DNA from: Oopsacas minuta | Taxonomy: Eukaryota > Porifera > Hexactinellida > Lyssacinosida > Leucopsacidae | Assembly (NCBI GenBank): GCA_024704765.1 | Contig: JAKMXF010000303.1 | Span: 251,266 to 315,265 of the forward strand | DNA: 64,000 nt | Reading direction: 5' to 3' | Shown: positions 1-11,387 of the stretch, piece by piece | Layout of the letters: the number at the start of each line of letters is the position of its first letter | Numbering within the stretch: the first letter of the stretch is position 1 | Position numbers and translations under genes: made by a program | Notes under the pieces: generated by a model | What the model was told of the DNA's origin: nothing | Database searches by the model: none | The model's input: only the letters and a program-made list of their open reading frames with translations

Positions 1-1090
1 ACAAACAATCAGTGTTTAATTTTTCGAAATACTCCCCACTATTATTTATACAGCGTTGAAGACGCTCCAACCATTGTACAAAAATATTTTTATAGTCTTC
101 CGGCGGTATCCGTTTGAGATACTGGAAAATCGCCGATCCTAGTTCTGCACTGTTGCTAAAATGACGACCAGAGAGGTATTCCTTAAGCTTAGGGAAGAGA
201 TAGAAATCACAAGGAGCTAGATCTGGGCTGTAGGGTGGATGTTCAAGCTCAATCATCCCCATCCTTAAGATTTTTTCTTTGACTTGCTTAGTTTTGTGAG
301 GACGGGCATTATCATGTAATAATCTCAACCCTTTAGCACCAGTCCTTTTTCTCCTCTTCAACAAGCTTTCTTCCACTGCACCAAGACAATTACTAGTGTA
401 GAAGCTTCCAGTAACAGTTTGTCCCTTTGGAATTATCACCTGGGCCACTGGGCCATGTGCATCAAAAAATATGCAATACATGATCCTCGATGATCTGAAA
501 TCTGGACGCGGTATCATCGGAGGGTCCGACTGCTTTCCTATCCACACCTTATTTGCCTGTTTGGAAAAAGGTGTGTTATACTGAACCCATGTCTCATCAC
601 CAGTCACTATCTCAAATAATCTTCGCGGGTCGCATTCTTTGTAGGATTTAAGGAGATCACGACAACATCTCACCCTTGTCTCTTTCTGGGCCTTTGTGAG
701 TAAATGTGGGACCCATCTGGCACAAACCTTCGTCAACTTGAGCTGTGATCTTAAAATGTGGTCTACACTTCCCATCGAGATGCCAACACTATTAGAAAGT
801 TCCCTGATAGTTATATGTGGGTCTAGGTCTATCGGTTTCTTAATAGCGCACGATTTAATGGGAGATGCAGCCGTAATTGGTGCTCCAGGCCGAGGGTCAT
901 CTTTGATAGACTTTCTTCCCAGCCTGAAACGCTGAGCCCATCTTCTGACTCCTGCATAAGACAGAGCACCTTTCGTAGTATAGACTTGAACCAAATCAAG
1001 ATGTATCTCGTGTGCAGATTTCCCGAGGAGAGTACGAATCTTGACATAAGCTCTTTGCTCGATTTTAGAACTCTTGCCAAGTGATGTCAT
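1..1090 (-). mobile_element. mariner transposase gene, open reading frame cut by window start
   Basis: Reading the minus strand from ATG at 1090 gives 363 codons with no stop, continuing off the left edge, so the element's end lies outside the window. The protein has the marks of a mariner (IS630/Tc1/mariner) DD34D transposase: an N-terminal helix-turn-helix region, the WVPHLLT motif, a first catalytic Asp in GDETW, a second in HDNARPH, and a third in YSPDLAPCDF with exactly 34 residues between the last two Asps. Such enzymes cut and paste the element into TA sites. All three catalytic positions are intact and no frameshift is visible, so the copy looks young. It lies antisense just upstream of RNF213-like exons and so probably sits in an intron of that gene. 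Terminal repeats were not identified because only one end is in view. Confidence 0.93.
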
Positions 1091-1296
1091 AAAGGTATAG
1101 TATAAAAAACACCTGTTGTAAAATTTTATATAACTTGTTGAGTTTTTAAGCGATAATGAAAAAGTCAATAGCTTGTAGACAGAGGATTAAGTATTCATAT
1201 TCAAATATCAATATATTATTGTTGTGTTATAAATCCCCACAGTAACACAGTGATCAGAGTATATTGAACGCCCGTAGTAGTTTGTCAATTTAGAAT

Positions 1297-1352
1297 ACCA
1301 TATTTCCCTGAATAGGCCTCTCTGTACCTATTCAGAGTAATGCGGTATTTGG
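1297..1352. repeat. small hairpin repeat, 'ATTTCCCTGAATA' family
   Basis: Two inverted arms (ATTTCCCTGAATAGG and CCTATTCAGAGTAATG) form an imperfect hairpin of about 55 bp. The arm sequence recurs at about 4670, 4860, 22008 and 27899, which marks it as a dispersed short element. It lies in the presumed RNF213-like intron. Confidence 0.5.
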
Positions 1353-1455
1353 TTTCAACATCCATCGCGATAGATGCCTTCATGTTCCCTGTGTAGATAT
1401 TAACATGTTCCAAATGTCAAGATAGTCCGTAGTATATATGTTTACATTGTTTTAG

Positions 1456-4400
1456 AGAAGAGAGACAGCTACAAAGGTATTATTAATGATTTCACGAGCT
1501 TAACAATTACATGTACTCAGCTGTTAGAAGAAAAACACATAATAGATGCATACTACCCTGGTATGGGTGTTATACATTATGTCACCAATAATAATACACG
1601 AATTGGCCAGTTGTTATCTACATCACATCAGAAAGGTATTCTGACGTCACTCATCAATCTGCTTGTTAACATACATAACTCCTTTATTAGCAAATATACA
1701 GAATCCTATCCAGAGTCAAGGTACACCAAATATTATATACAGGGGACTCCCCTTCATAGAGCCACCGAATAATCGGGTCACTTAGCCAATATGGAACCAT
1801 AAAAATAGTGTCCAGTTAATTGGATCAAAATGGATTGGCCCCGATGTGACCCCATTAAGCGGAGTCTATTGAGTTATTTGTTATACGAATTTTAATTTGA
1901 ATACTTTTACTTAACAGACCTGAAAGAAGTATTCCTCTCAGTCTTGTTACTCCTCATCAACTCATCAATTATACAGATCAGTTAGATAATTTAATTCTTT
2001 CTAATGCTACACATTCGTTTCGAGTTGGAGAAGGACGATTGGTTAAGTATGACTTTATTGGTATTCAGAGAGAGTTTTGTGATCGTTTCATGTTTAACAA
2101 GCCTTCTATTGAGAATGATTTGGACTTTGGATTGACAGAATTGACTCAATTGAGACTTTTTGATAATTTGAAATTAATACAGATTAACATTCAACAGGTG
2201 TGTTAATATTTTTCTGAATAATTAAGAAGAGAGCGGATCTAGCCTCATCAGGATCAGAGTTTTATCTAGGTGCTTGGTTTAACAGTGTCAGTTTAGCAGC
2301 CATGAAGGATACCTAGTGTGATCAGTCTTTTAAATTTTCATAAAATACTAGCATGATATTATTAGCGCGGTCAAGCTATTTAGAATAGCGTGAAGGATGG
2401 AATCTGTTCACCGATCTTTTAATTATTAAGAATTCATCTGATAGCTCGGATCCGAATTATTGAGAATTTACAGAATTTAAGTTTATTTGGGTCTGTTATC
2501 GGTTGTCGGAAGATTTTTTCCGGTATTTGTATGAAACTTTCTATATTTTGCATGTTTGCTGACTGGTTAACATCACTGTAACATAAATTTTATTTGATTC
2601 CATATAGGAAGAAGTTTCAGAATACATTTGGAATTCTATTAAAGCAGAACTAAATGAATCAGCTGATATTTCAGGAATAATATCTCTCATAGAGTTAGTG
2701 ATTAGTTTTGTTTCATTTGGTAAACAGAAATCTTTTCAAACGATCACACAGTATATGCATGAAGTACTCAAGTACCCTAACAACAAATGTCTTATCGATC
2801 CTGATGTGAGTTATTACTTAATATTTATGCTATTGTATTCAATTGAAGCTCTGCAAGAGTTAACTAAGGACTATAGAGTAGAGACCCTGATAAAGAAGTT
2901 GTGGTATTGCAAAAAACAAATTCGCTACGAGTAACCTTATTAGAGAGCTGTCCTAATTACAGGGTTATGAGGATAAATATTCTCAGACTGTTGAATCCTT
3001 ACCATATCGGGATAAATAGCACCGACTCCGGGGGCAGGGTTTGAGCCCTCTGGTTCATTCAAGTTGTCATAAATTTCGGCGCCCCTGATCGGAGGGATAA
3101 CCGTATCTAAGGGAGTAAGCCAGTAAGGGGTAAACCCCAAAACTGTATCCTTATTAATCAGGTTCCAATTGGCAAAATAATTGAACCGACACAAATGTAG
3201 AATTAACTATACGTCTACGTATAATATAATTTATGTGTTGTTAGGTAGATGATCAATGCTATCTTAAACACCTTTTATCTCTCTGGCAGAAACTATCCGT
3301 TTTTAGAGCTAAACTTCTTCCTAGATTCTATAAGGTAAGTAGCATCAATTCTCTATTAATATTGAATAAGACATCAGGAAATGAAGTGTGGAAATCGAAA
3401 ACGCTTACTTTCATGCATAGACGTAGCTAAAATTCTAAGGTGCAGGGACGTCTCTAATATTTTTTACCTAGGGGAGCAGGACGAAGGGCAAAGTGTTTTC
3501 CCACGTTTATCAGGGGGCGTGCCAAGTGGCGGATCTATTAAATGTATAGTTGGGTATAACTATCCAGCTGGGCAGTGGCGTCGTGTGACTTTGAAATCTA
3601 GGGGGACACATTCAATCTGGTGGGCTCCCAGTTTTAGGTGGGGTTATATGGGCCCTGTAAACAATCAGTAAGATCCAGGAACGAAACTTATCGCAAGAAA
3701 TAACCTTTGGTTTGCAATTGGCCCAGTAAGTTGACATTTTTCTGGTACTTGGTGTAATGAATATGATCTGGGAGCTTGGGGAATATTGGGTCTGGGCCAC
3801 TGCAATATTTTCAGTGAAGTCAGGGCGTAGCCCCTGGAAAACAAACTATAATTGTTACCACATTAATTACCATTGCCCCCTATGCCCCTCTGCGCCAACG
3901 TTCCTGTTAAGGTGTGCAGTTGAAGTGCTGAAAGAGAATTAAAGCTGTAAATTCTTCCATAAATATTTATTAGCTGATTGAATAATTTGTCATATATTGA
4001 TATGAAGGTTAATTTTTCCACTCAAAAATAATTATTATTAGAATAATAAATATAAATTCTAAACAAAAAATTAGTTTAAGTAAATCTACTTACCGTTCTT
4101 CTCAAACTTTTACACATTTCCCACGACTTTTTCTGCTTTCACCTAAACCCGAAATTGTCTCTGATCCCTTTATATCCACTCTATGACTATATTATCTCTC
4201 TAGTTTTCACACTTACTCAATTGCTATTCAACAGAATTGGATACAAGTCAATGCAAAACCTTAAAGAATGGATTAGAAACTAAATACATCAACGATATTC
4301 TCGATCTGTTATATTGTTTTATCAAATTTAATTTGCATAGTCAGATAGAAGTTGCTACTCCTCTTACACACAATGAAAAGTATTATTATAGTAGTATATT

Positions 4401-5721
4401 TGTCATAGGCGTAGAGTTCCTGAAATCCCAAGGGGGCGAAAAGTCTTCAACTCATATCCAATCTCTGTCCAGTAATATCACAACTACGTATTTAATTGCA
4501 TGCAAAGGATTACAAATATGCATTTTTCTTGGATTCTAGGCCCAAAAAGGTTCATCATATTAATTACAAGTAAAGTTCCCAAAGAATTTTGACCAAAACC
4601 AAGAAGTTCGTTTTTGAGCTCTTAGAACCCTTTAAATCGAGAAATATTTCAAACCCCTGATTAGGGAACTACTGTATTTCCCCAATAAGCTCCGGAAGCC
4701 GCTAGAAAAAGGCTCCAAGATTTGTGAATAAAATTCATCACCTCCCTCTAGAAGAAATGTTTGATGAAATATCCGTCTGTTTCCCCGAATCATTGTATTT
4801 CAAAATTTGTAAAATACGAAAAATACTCACGGAAAGAATAAGCACCTGAGCACTTATTCAGGGAAATAAGATATACAGAATAGTGATTAGTATAGTGCAA
4901 TCACAGCGGAAATATATACTTAATATTCTTCATTATTACCATATGGTTAAATTGACTGAGCAAAACTTATTATAGTGATACCAGAGTAAGATTGGGGGGT
5001 GTCATCTAGAAAATTTTGCAGGGCAGCCCCCCTGCCCCCCTAAACTCTACGCCTAAGATATTTGTGCTTATTTCATTATCTCATTCATTTCCAGTAATTG
5101 TATTGGAAATTTATGATAAGGACAGTGTAAGTAGTCCGTACTTCCACCCATCCCTTTGGTTGTGGGAATCTAAAGCTGGACACGATTACACGAAATTACC
5201 ATACATTTTGACGAATTTTCTAAAAGGTGAATATTGTCACACCTCTGAAGTGTAATTAAATTATGATTCGATAGGATGAACACCATCGGTCTATTGACTG
5301 ACATTTACCTAAAATTTTCTTATCAGCGCCGGTGTTATTCTATACCCCATCTCAGTTTCCAAAACCAGAGCTTTTCTTGGCAATAATCTTCTATTGATCT
5401 CCGTCCTACTCTATCAGCAAGCAGTGCAATGCTACTACCGTCTATCTTTATATTAGTGTGTATGATCACTTCTATTTTAATACTTGTAAACGTCCAGCTT
5501 CTTTGTACATTGTATATACACTTAATTCTTGTAATATTGACTTTATTATCGTGTACTTATTTAGTTTGCAAAGGAGTCTATGTGAGTTTTCTAAATGGAA
5601 TCTGATTCTACCTCAAGACAATCAGTACATCAAAATAGTAATTCCTGAAAGTTTTTTAGTTTGCCACACAGTGAGCACCTGGAATATATTGATTGAATAC
5701 TCGAAACAAATGCAAGCTTGA
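1456..5721 (+). CDS. RNF213: RNF213-like (mysterin) E3 ubiquitin ligase, C-terminal exons only
   Basis: RNF213 is a giant AAA+ ATPase with a RING-type E3 ubiquitin ligase activity, acting on lipid droplets and membranes. Six exons of its extreme C-terminus can be joined in phase: 1456-1720, 1918-2197, 2608-2805, 3245-3334, 4204-4379 and 5565-5721 (TGA at 5719-5721). Together they code for about 388 residues. Recognisable blocks are IPLSLVTPHQLINY followed by the YDF segment, the YLKHLLSLWQKLSV block, and a final exon aligning with the vertebrate end (an SLCEF segment, then HTVSTWNIL before the stop). The segment between the last two blocks has the family's length. The first visible exon starts with two bases of a split codon, so more exons lie upstream, beyond the mariner element. 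The ATPase and RING parts are outside the window. Introns here carry several short repeats. Confidence 0.78.
3513..3680. repeat. dispersed repeat copy, inverted relative to 51.4 kb copy
   Basis: The stretch containing TTTGAAATCTAGGGGGACAC, ATTCAATCTGG and CTGTAAACAATCAGTAAGATC is matched in reverse complement around 51405-51515 (ACTGATTGTTTACAGCGCCC, TTTGAAATCTGGGGTGCAC, ATTCAATC). These are two diverged copies of one short element. This copy is in an RNF213-like intron. Confidence 0.45.
4670..4878. repeat. MITE of the 'GTATTTCCCTGAATAAGC' family
   Basis: An element of about 200 bp begins ACTGTATTTCCCCAATAAGC and ends with the inverted arm GCACTTATTCAGGGAAATAAG. Its interior (GGCTCCAAGATTTGTGAATA, then CTCCCTCTAGAA) matches the copy at 22008-22196, so both belong to one family. 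No coding capacity. It lies in the last RNF213-like intron. Confidence 0.6.
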
Positions 5722-6111
5722 AAATATTTTCTGTACAAAGTTTTAGCTTCTGATTTTTTATTTGTAAATTTTTGCTCCACACCTATAATTTTTTACGTTA
5801 AGGTGCATTCGTATTTATATATGATTCTACTGGATTTGACAGTATATTAAAATGTTTGCGTATTGTGCGGTTTGTATCTTATATGCATTATTTAGGCGCA
5901 GGCATTAAGTCAGGTTCCAATTACGATAGAATGAACTTTAATAACGGGGAAATTGTTAATTTCCAGAAACGAAGATACGGGTAGCATTTTTCAGGGTCTA
6001 GGCAATGCACCCCGTTTATTGAGTTTACACTGTACTTTTATAACGAACAACCAGTCAACCTTCGAGATTTAATCAATAGATACATACGTATGTACTATTT
6101 TGCAGTTAGTT

Positions 6112-6468
6112 ATGAGTCAGATGGGAGCACAGCTACAAGGCTACAACAACGAACTGGTTAAATGTATAGAAGATCTCTGTGCTAAGAGAGACGAGGGACA
6201 GAGACAGATACTCATTGAGGAAGAGGAGAAGTCCAAAGTACAGGGGGACATTAAAATATTGTCTGAACGTCTTGCTAAGATAAACGAGAGCTTAGCTAAG
6301 AAGATAGCTGCTAGAAATGAATATGACAGGATAATAGCAGAGACAGAGAATGCATACAATAAAATACTGGAGAGTTCTCAGGCTCTGTTACATGTACTCA
6401 AGAGAGAGACCGTTGTTCCTCCCAGCAAATTATCACATAAGGAAGAAACTAGAATGAGTCAATCTTAG
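6112..6468 (+). CDS. SSNA1: SSNA1 / NA14 microtubule-remodelling coiled-coil protein
   Basis: The 118-residue product matches SSNA1 (human 119 aa) almost end to end. The N-terminus has [19 protein letters not shown], the middle is a long coiled coil with [20 protein letters not shown], and the C-terminal part has [23 protein letters not shown]1 self-assembles into fibrils that guide microtubule branching and nucleation at centrosomes and basal bodies, and it binds spastin. The start at 6112 was chosen because it matches the family N-terminus and lies six bases after a good 3' splice signal (TTTTGCAG ending at 6105), which implies a 5' UTR intron or a trans-splice acceptor. The coding part is a single exon. 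It lies about 390 bp downstream of the RNF213-like stop on the same strand. Confidence 0.95.
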   Translation: MSQMGAQLQGYNNELVKCIEDLCAKRDEGQRQILIEEEEKSKVQGDIKILSERLAKINESLAKKIAARNEYDRIIAETENAYNKILESSQALLHVLKRETVVPPSKLSHKEETRMSQS

Positions 6469-7510
6469 CAATAATTAATTAATATTTTATTTGCACTAAC
6501 CTTAATTCACTATTAAACTACATTACAGCCTTAATATATTTGGTCGAGACTGGTCACTTCGATTTTAATTTATTGAATTCTTTGAAATACAGATAGCTTA
6601 TATATATCCTTGGTCAAATAACCCAGTGTTTTACAACCTCTTGCCCCTCCCATAGACACTATTCTTTTCGTATACCCCCAACCTTCAAGCGCCGTGGCGT
6701 GTGGACCCCTTTTGAGGTTAGGGAACCCTATTATGAGTACAATAGAACTCAAATAAGAGGTAGGTACTATTTCTTATATCCCAACAATTATTTATAATTC
6801 ATTGTAATGTAATAGCTATTTAAATTTGGTTAAGACGTACTAGTTTTTGTTACCCGAGGGTGTACGTCATATCGAGTTATACTGTAAATTTGAGTCAATA
6901 AATATTTTTTAGTGCAGCTAGAAACCCTATTGGTATGAACGATGTGCGACGTCCGTCTGCGCGGCCATGCGAAAATTAATGACACAATTGGGCTTAGACA
7001 TATTGTCAGGGGTAATTGGGTGTATAGAGTCCGATTCTGAGATTTTCAGAGCATGAACCTATAAATACATACACATTTATCTTATGGTTAATCATATTAT
7101 CCACACCTTTGGAATCTAGCTCGAATAATGTTTGTTAGATTCCATTATCTATCAGAGTTTATTGGATAGAAATTGCCCGAGCTTCACTCTTAATCTGTCG
7201 ACTGGACAACTTCGACCCCTTATTCAGGGGCGGTCCCAGGATTTTGCATACTCGGGGCAAGGATTTTCAAACCGGGCAAATACCACCCCCCCTCCTTGGG
7301 ACCGCCACTGCCCTCATTTTAATTGGGTGTCATGTCTGGAAACAAATGTCTACTACCTGTAGACTCGCTCTGCTTAATTAACTCTATGAGGTGTATAGTT
7401 ACTATATTTTTTTAACAATTTATTTAACAAAAGAGTGGCATTCAACATATGACAATAATAGTTTACAATATATTCTTACTCTTCATAATGTAATATTGGA
7501 GGTGAAATGC
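6469..7510. other. intergenic region with small repeats
   Basis: No gene is recognised. Near 6835-6890 there is a fragment (GTGTACGTCATATCGAGTTATACTGTA) resembling the Tc1/pogo-like MITE ends seen elsewhere in the window. A complete 86 bp hAT-like MITE sits at 7225-7310. Confidence 0.5.
7225..7310. repeat. hAT-like MITE (86 bp)
   Basis: The ends are inverted repeats: CAGGGGCGGTCCCAGG on the left and the complement of CAGTGGCGGTCCCAAGG on the right. The eight bases on either side are near-identical (CCCTTATT and CCCTCATT), consistent with an 8-bp target duplication as hAT elements make. Confidence 0.65.
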
Positions 7511-7891
7511 TTACGAGTTTATGCTAGTAGCACCAGACTGAGGGACAGGTGGTCTACTGAGTATTCTAGCCTCATCTAGTTGTCTCTTCCTATCAATTGC
7601 TTGTATCAATAAAATATTGACATTACTTAGAGTGTTAGAAGCTAGTGAAATTCTTTTCATCTCATCTACAGTGTATTGACAATCAAACACTACCCCTTTA
7701 AGCTCTTGGTTCTTGTCATTAAACTCCTCCCCTCTACTCACCAACTCAGACATACTCCTTCTCATATGATCCTGAACATGATATAGTCCTAGACTGGGCT
7801 GAAATGCACTGTACTGATAAATCTCTGAGAGACTATTTGTTATTTTTATTGCTCGCTGAGTTGTGCTAGAGCTCAGCCTCGTATTATGCAT
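7511..7891 (-). CDS. BORCS8: BORC complex subunit 8 (BORCS8/MEF2BNB)
   Basis: A 126-residue, single-exon protein. The segment from about residue 17 to 100 matches BORCS8: EPSVALYRLQEHVRRS of the human protein corresponds to QPSLGLYHVQDHMRRS here, followed by the helical stretch ending LLIQAIDRKRQLDEA. BORCS8 is a subunit of the BORC complex, which recruits the small GTPase ARL8 to lysosomes and drives kinesin-dependent lysosome movement towards the cell periphery. The last 15 residues are a low-complexity tail, as in the family. A TTACAG splice signal ends five bases before the ATG, so a 5' UTR intron or trans-splicing is likely. No other BORC subunit is nearby. Confidence 0.88.
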   Translation of the reverse strand: MHNTRLSSSTTQRAIKITNSLSEIYQYSAFQPSLGLYHVQDHMRRSMSELVSRGEEFNDKNQELKGVVFDCQYTVDEMKRISLASNTLSNVNILLIQAIDRKRQLDEARILSRPPVPQSGATSINS

Positions 7892-8176
7892 ACTAACTGT
7901 AATACACAGGAAACTTTAGTTAAAGGTAGTACATGGTTAATCATATGAATTATTTCAATTGTCCTGTAGACAACTGTCATTTTAGGGATGAACCCCTTTT
8001 TGTCTCTATCTAATTTTGCTGGCTAGCCACCCAAGCCACCCCTAGGCCCTTGTGTATAAAGGCGTTCTTTTAACTTTATAATATGTCCTAATTGTATGAA
8101 TCCTTCAATGTAGAATATATTTATATATTGAGGGAAATATATGTTAAGAGAATTACATGTATAAATATTAACATTG

Positions 8177-9585
8177 TTATACAGGAATAAATGGATAAGA
8201 TGCTCGTGATAATATTCCACACATATTGTATCCTCTAGCAATCCTTACATAGCCCTCCTCTCCCCAGCTAGTCCCCCAGCTATTTTTAACCAGCCAGTAG
8301 TCCTCCCCCTCCCAGCTCCCATATCCTACAGCTAACATAGCATGTGTAAACTTCCTTGAGGAACAGCTGTAGTCTCTATACACTCCACTGTTGTAGAAGT
8401 GAAATGACTTAGAAGAAGCATCAATAGCTATTGCTACAGGTCCTATACTAACTAGTGTATTCATCATATCACTATCTGATGCTCGTATACTTCTATAGGC
8501 TTGTACTCTTATCTTAACATCTATTGATGAGTACGTGCAACTACCTAGCTAATGGAACTACGTATAAACTAATGTAAATTAAGATAGTACAAATATACTT
8601 ACTTCACCGTTATAAGGATAATCCTCACTCATCTCAGCTCCATACTTCTTCCAGTAATTGAATACATATACCATCCATCCTCCTGAACAGTCCCAGTTCC
8701 CATACCCTCTAGAGCAGTCCACTACCTGCTGCTCTGAGAAGGAGACCAACTCTCCGTAATGCAGTTTGTACTGACCTTCTAATGCTCCGGTAGCACTGAA
8801 TGCGTAGCAGGACCCACACACACCCTACGTATGTACGTTCTGTAAAGTCAGTATTATGCTATTACCCTCGAAATCCGGGCAACAATTTCCCAAAAAATTG
8901 AAATTAAATTGAACATTTCTAACAAATATTTTAATAAATACAATCTAGATTCGGAATTAAAATACATCTTGATATAGTTATTGTATGTAAATTGGATCTA
9001 CCACATAGAGTTATTGTTATTTCTGATATCCGGGCACCCTCTAGACGACATTTCCAATCTCAGAGGTTCTACTGTAATAGGAGCTTAATAGACACTATTC
9101 AAATTGTGATTACTAGTGTTTACCGAATAGGTAAGAACTAACCTGATCCTTAACAGGAGTAACTACACCATATTCTCTCCAGTCCCAACTAGATGGTAAT
9201 TCTCCAGAGTATTCCACATCTGCTAGAGAAGTATTGTCACTGTAGTTAAGATTTAATTCTTGTGGAATTAAGTAGTTAATAGAGAACTCTTGGTGAGTCT
9301 GTAAATAATCAAAAGGAAATTAATAATTTTATATAGAATATTGTCTAAACTTACAAGATCTCCAAACTTGTTAACTTCTAACTTATATGAGTTATTATTA
9401 GAGTTTTCTTTATCAACAAATATTCTATTATTTTCCCAATTCATTCTTCTCAGTTCCTCCTCTCTCCTGTCGTAAGTCTTGCTATTCTTTATTCTCCAAT
9501 TTCTCCACTCATTTTCATCTACAAAATACTTACATTGCCATATATTGATATTTTGAAGGATAAACAGGAATAACAGAATTTTCAT
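8177..9585 (-). CDS. cathepsin L-like cysteine protease (papain family C1)
   Basis: Four exons join in phase: 9355-9585, 9143-9298, 8603-8824 and 8177-8548, giving about 326 residues, close to the usual 330 of cathepsin L preproenzymes. The order is a signal peptide (about residues 1-18, hydrophobic), an I29 inhibitory propeptide ending near residue 110, then the mature peptidase starting near LPSSWDWREYGVV. The oxyanion Gln is in PVKDQG, the catalytic Cys in CGSCYAF, the His in THAMLAVGYG and the Asn in VKNSWGTSWG. Two changes from the canonical form are visible: CGSCWAF has Tyr for Trp, and the residue before the catalytic His is Thr rather than Asn or Asp. The enzyme should work in lysosomes or be secreted. 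Other members of the cathepsin L/silicatein branch are possible, but the catalytic Cys is present, unlike the Ser of silicatein. Confidence 0.92.
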
Positions 9586-10406
9586 CTCTCTAATTCAATT
9601 CCTATATTACCCACTATATATGTTGTATTTACCATGGCAATAAGGTTCTTGCTGTCAGGATTCTTAATTCGATCATCTATCTGAGGTCAACGCATGATAA
9701 TATCCAATCTAATATTATTCTCTATTCTATGATACTAATTTTTAAAATGTTAAGTTAGATATCTTTTGCATTACACTCCTATAAATACAGCGAGTAATGT
9801 TGCATGAAATCATATGTAGAATTCGGTCTAAAATCTGTGAAATTTCATGAACTGCTTTGCCCATTTTTGATAATAATTAGTTTGAGGCATCCATCTTAAC
9901 ATCTGGGGCGGTGGTGGAATTTCGGATCAAGTAGAAATAGCATTATCCGGCACTTATTAAGATGAAAAAGATTGATAGGTGAGAATTGTTCCTGAATTAT
10001 TTATGTGATATAATGCAATTCATGAGTGTCTGTAGATTATGCAAGCTCTACTAGACGAATGAAAGTGGTGATAAATTCAGTTCTATTGTCCGATTCAATG
10101 CTGTGTAGCTGAATCAATAAATGCGAGAAAACTTGTTTCAGCTCCACTACCTGCATGAATTAGATAAATCTCATGCGGGTGGCGGAGCTAAATAAAATTC
10201 CACATATTGTCCTAAAGTCCATCTTATACGATGCAATTGTTGCATGCGACAAAGTTGCATTATGTATGGCGTGCTAAATACGAATTGCTTGGAGTTATTA
10301 AATAAATAATTATCGACCCGGTAAAGATCAAACTCAATTCGAAAATCGTTTTGATTTTGTTAAACGAACAATACACGATTGTATAATAAATATAATTACT
10401 AATCGA
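9586..10406. other. intergenic, no gene seen
   Basis: AT-rich spacer. Around 10227-10260 there is a short imperfect palindrome built on GATGCAATTGTTGCATGCGAC and AAAGTTGCAT, related in sequence to the TGCAACA cluster near 35.3 kb. Confidence 0.4.
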
Positions 10407-10655
10407 TCAACTTTCATTTTCTTGATCTTGATCTTGTATTAGCGGTTTAAACTTGGAATCTCCAAACGTCTTATTCTCTATTTCCTGTAGATACCTCTCG
10501 TTACGGATCTCTTCTATGCTCTTACCCTTGATCTTCCTCCTAGGTGGTCTGATGTAAGATTCTACTGAATACCCGACTAAACCGATCAGGACTGTGAGTG
10601 GGAGGAGGAGGATTGGTGCATACCCACGGGATATATTTGCTAACAATGCCCACAT
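10407..10655 (-). CDS. SMIM12: small integral membrane protein 12
   Basis: An 82-residue single-exon product. It has one N-terminal membrane helix (about residues 9-30, ILLLPLTVLIGLVGYSVE) followed by the family's basic stretch YIRPPRRKIKGKSIEEIRNER and an acidic C-terminus. The arrangement YAP...VGY..E.YIR and the ERR/ER-x-L-x-E motif match SMIM12 (human 92 aa). SMIM12 is a conserved single-pass protein of unknown role. Both neighbours are unrelated. Confidence 0.82.
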   Translation of the reverse strand: MWALLANISRGYAPILLLPLTVLIGLVGYSVESYIRPPRRKIKGKSIEEIRNERYLQEIENKTFGDSKFKPLIQDQDQENES

Positions 10656-11387
10656 TATATAGTGTATAAGTACCGTGATGGAGAGAAAGGAAAAGAGAGC
10701 TCACTGGTAAAATAGATCTACCAAAGCTAAAATACAAATTTGTATATGTATGTGATTTAATGGAGATTTAACAAGCGAACATTATAATTTGTAATGACTG
10801 ATGAGGAAATATTTAATTAAGTTATAAATCAGCTTGTTGCCATTAATTCCACAGACTTTCATAGCTTGAAGGGAGACCACTTTGTTGTAGAACAGGAAAT
10901 TTGAATTCCTAATAGAATTGCTGTGAATATCATAGTAGAATGATTTCTATCCTTATACTTTACAACAATGCCATTGGGATTGTCAAACTCTCCTATTCCT
11001 GATATCTCTTCACAATTACAACAACTCGAATTGTGTTTCCTTGATAAATCTCAGAAATGAGAAATTCGAATTCGATACAACATTCCATAAATCCTTCCCT
11101 TGACAACTCACAAACTGACATACAAACAAACAAACAAACAAACAAAAATGGCAACTTAATATAGATAGATATAAATTCGTTTGCACGTAAACTGCAAAAA
11201 ATTAATTTCAAGTATTAAATAAATTCCAACACTAACCGTCTAATCCTGTAAAGTACTCCAATCAAGTGAACAAGTAAAAATATTGTTGCGGAATTAATTG
11301 CGGGATTTCTATCATAAACCTAATCAATGAATAACAGCTACTACTGGCAGTATATACGAATGATGAGATGAAGTAGGATAGAATGTA
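10656..11387. other. intergenic with short tetranucleotide repeat
   Basis: Contains a (CAAA) microsatellite at about 11124-11146 and otherwise AT-rich sequence. It separates the divergent SMIM12 (minus) and NME8 (plus) genes and so should hold both promoters. No clear core element was picked out. Confidence 0.4.

Noticed and set aside
829-1080. 83-residue minus-strand frame and 79-residue plus-strand frame in the first kilobase
   Set aside because: The true transposase frame is another minus-strand frame running from 1090 off the window edge with all mariner motifs.
5016-5255. Extra RNF213 exon around 5094-5125 (good acceptor and GTAAGT donor)
   Set aside because: Phases do not fit. A direct join of 4379 to 5565 keeps the frame and gives the family's expected spacing, so the apparent exon is probably fortuitous.
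8023-8241. 72-residue minus-strand frame overlapping the cathepsin end
   Set aside because: It is out of frame with the protease, AT-driven and has no recognisable feature.
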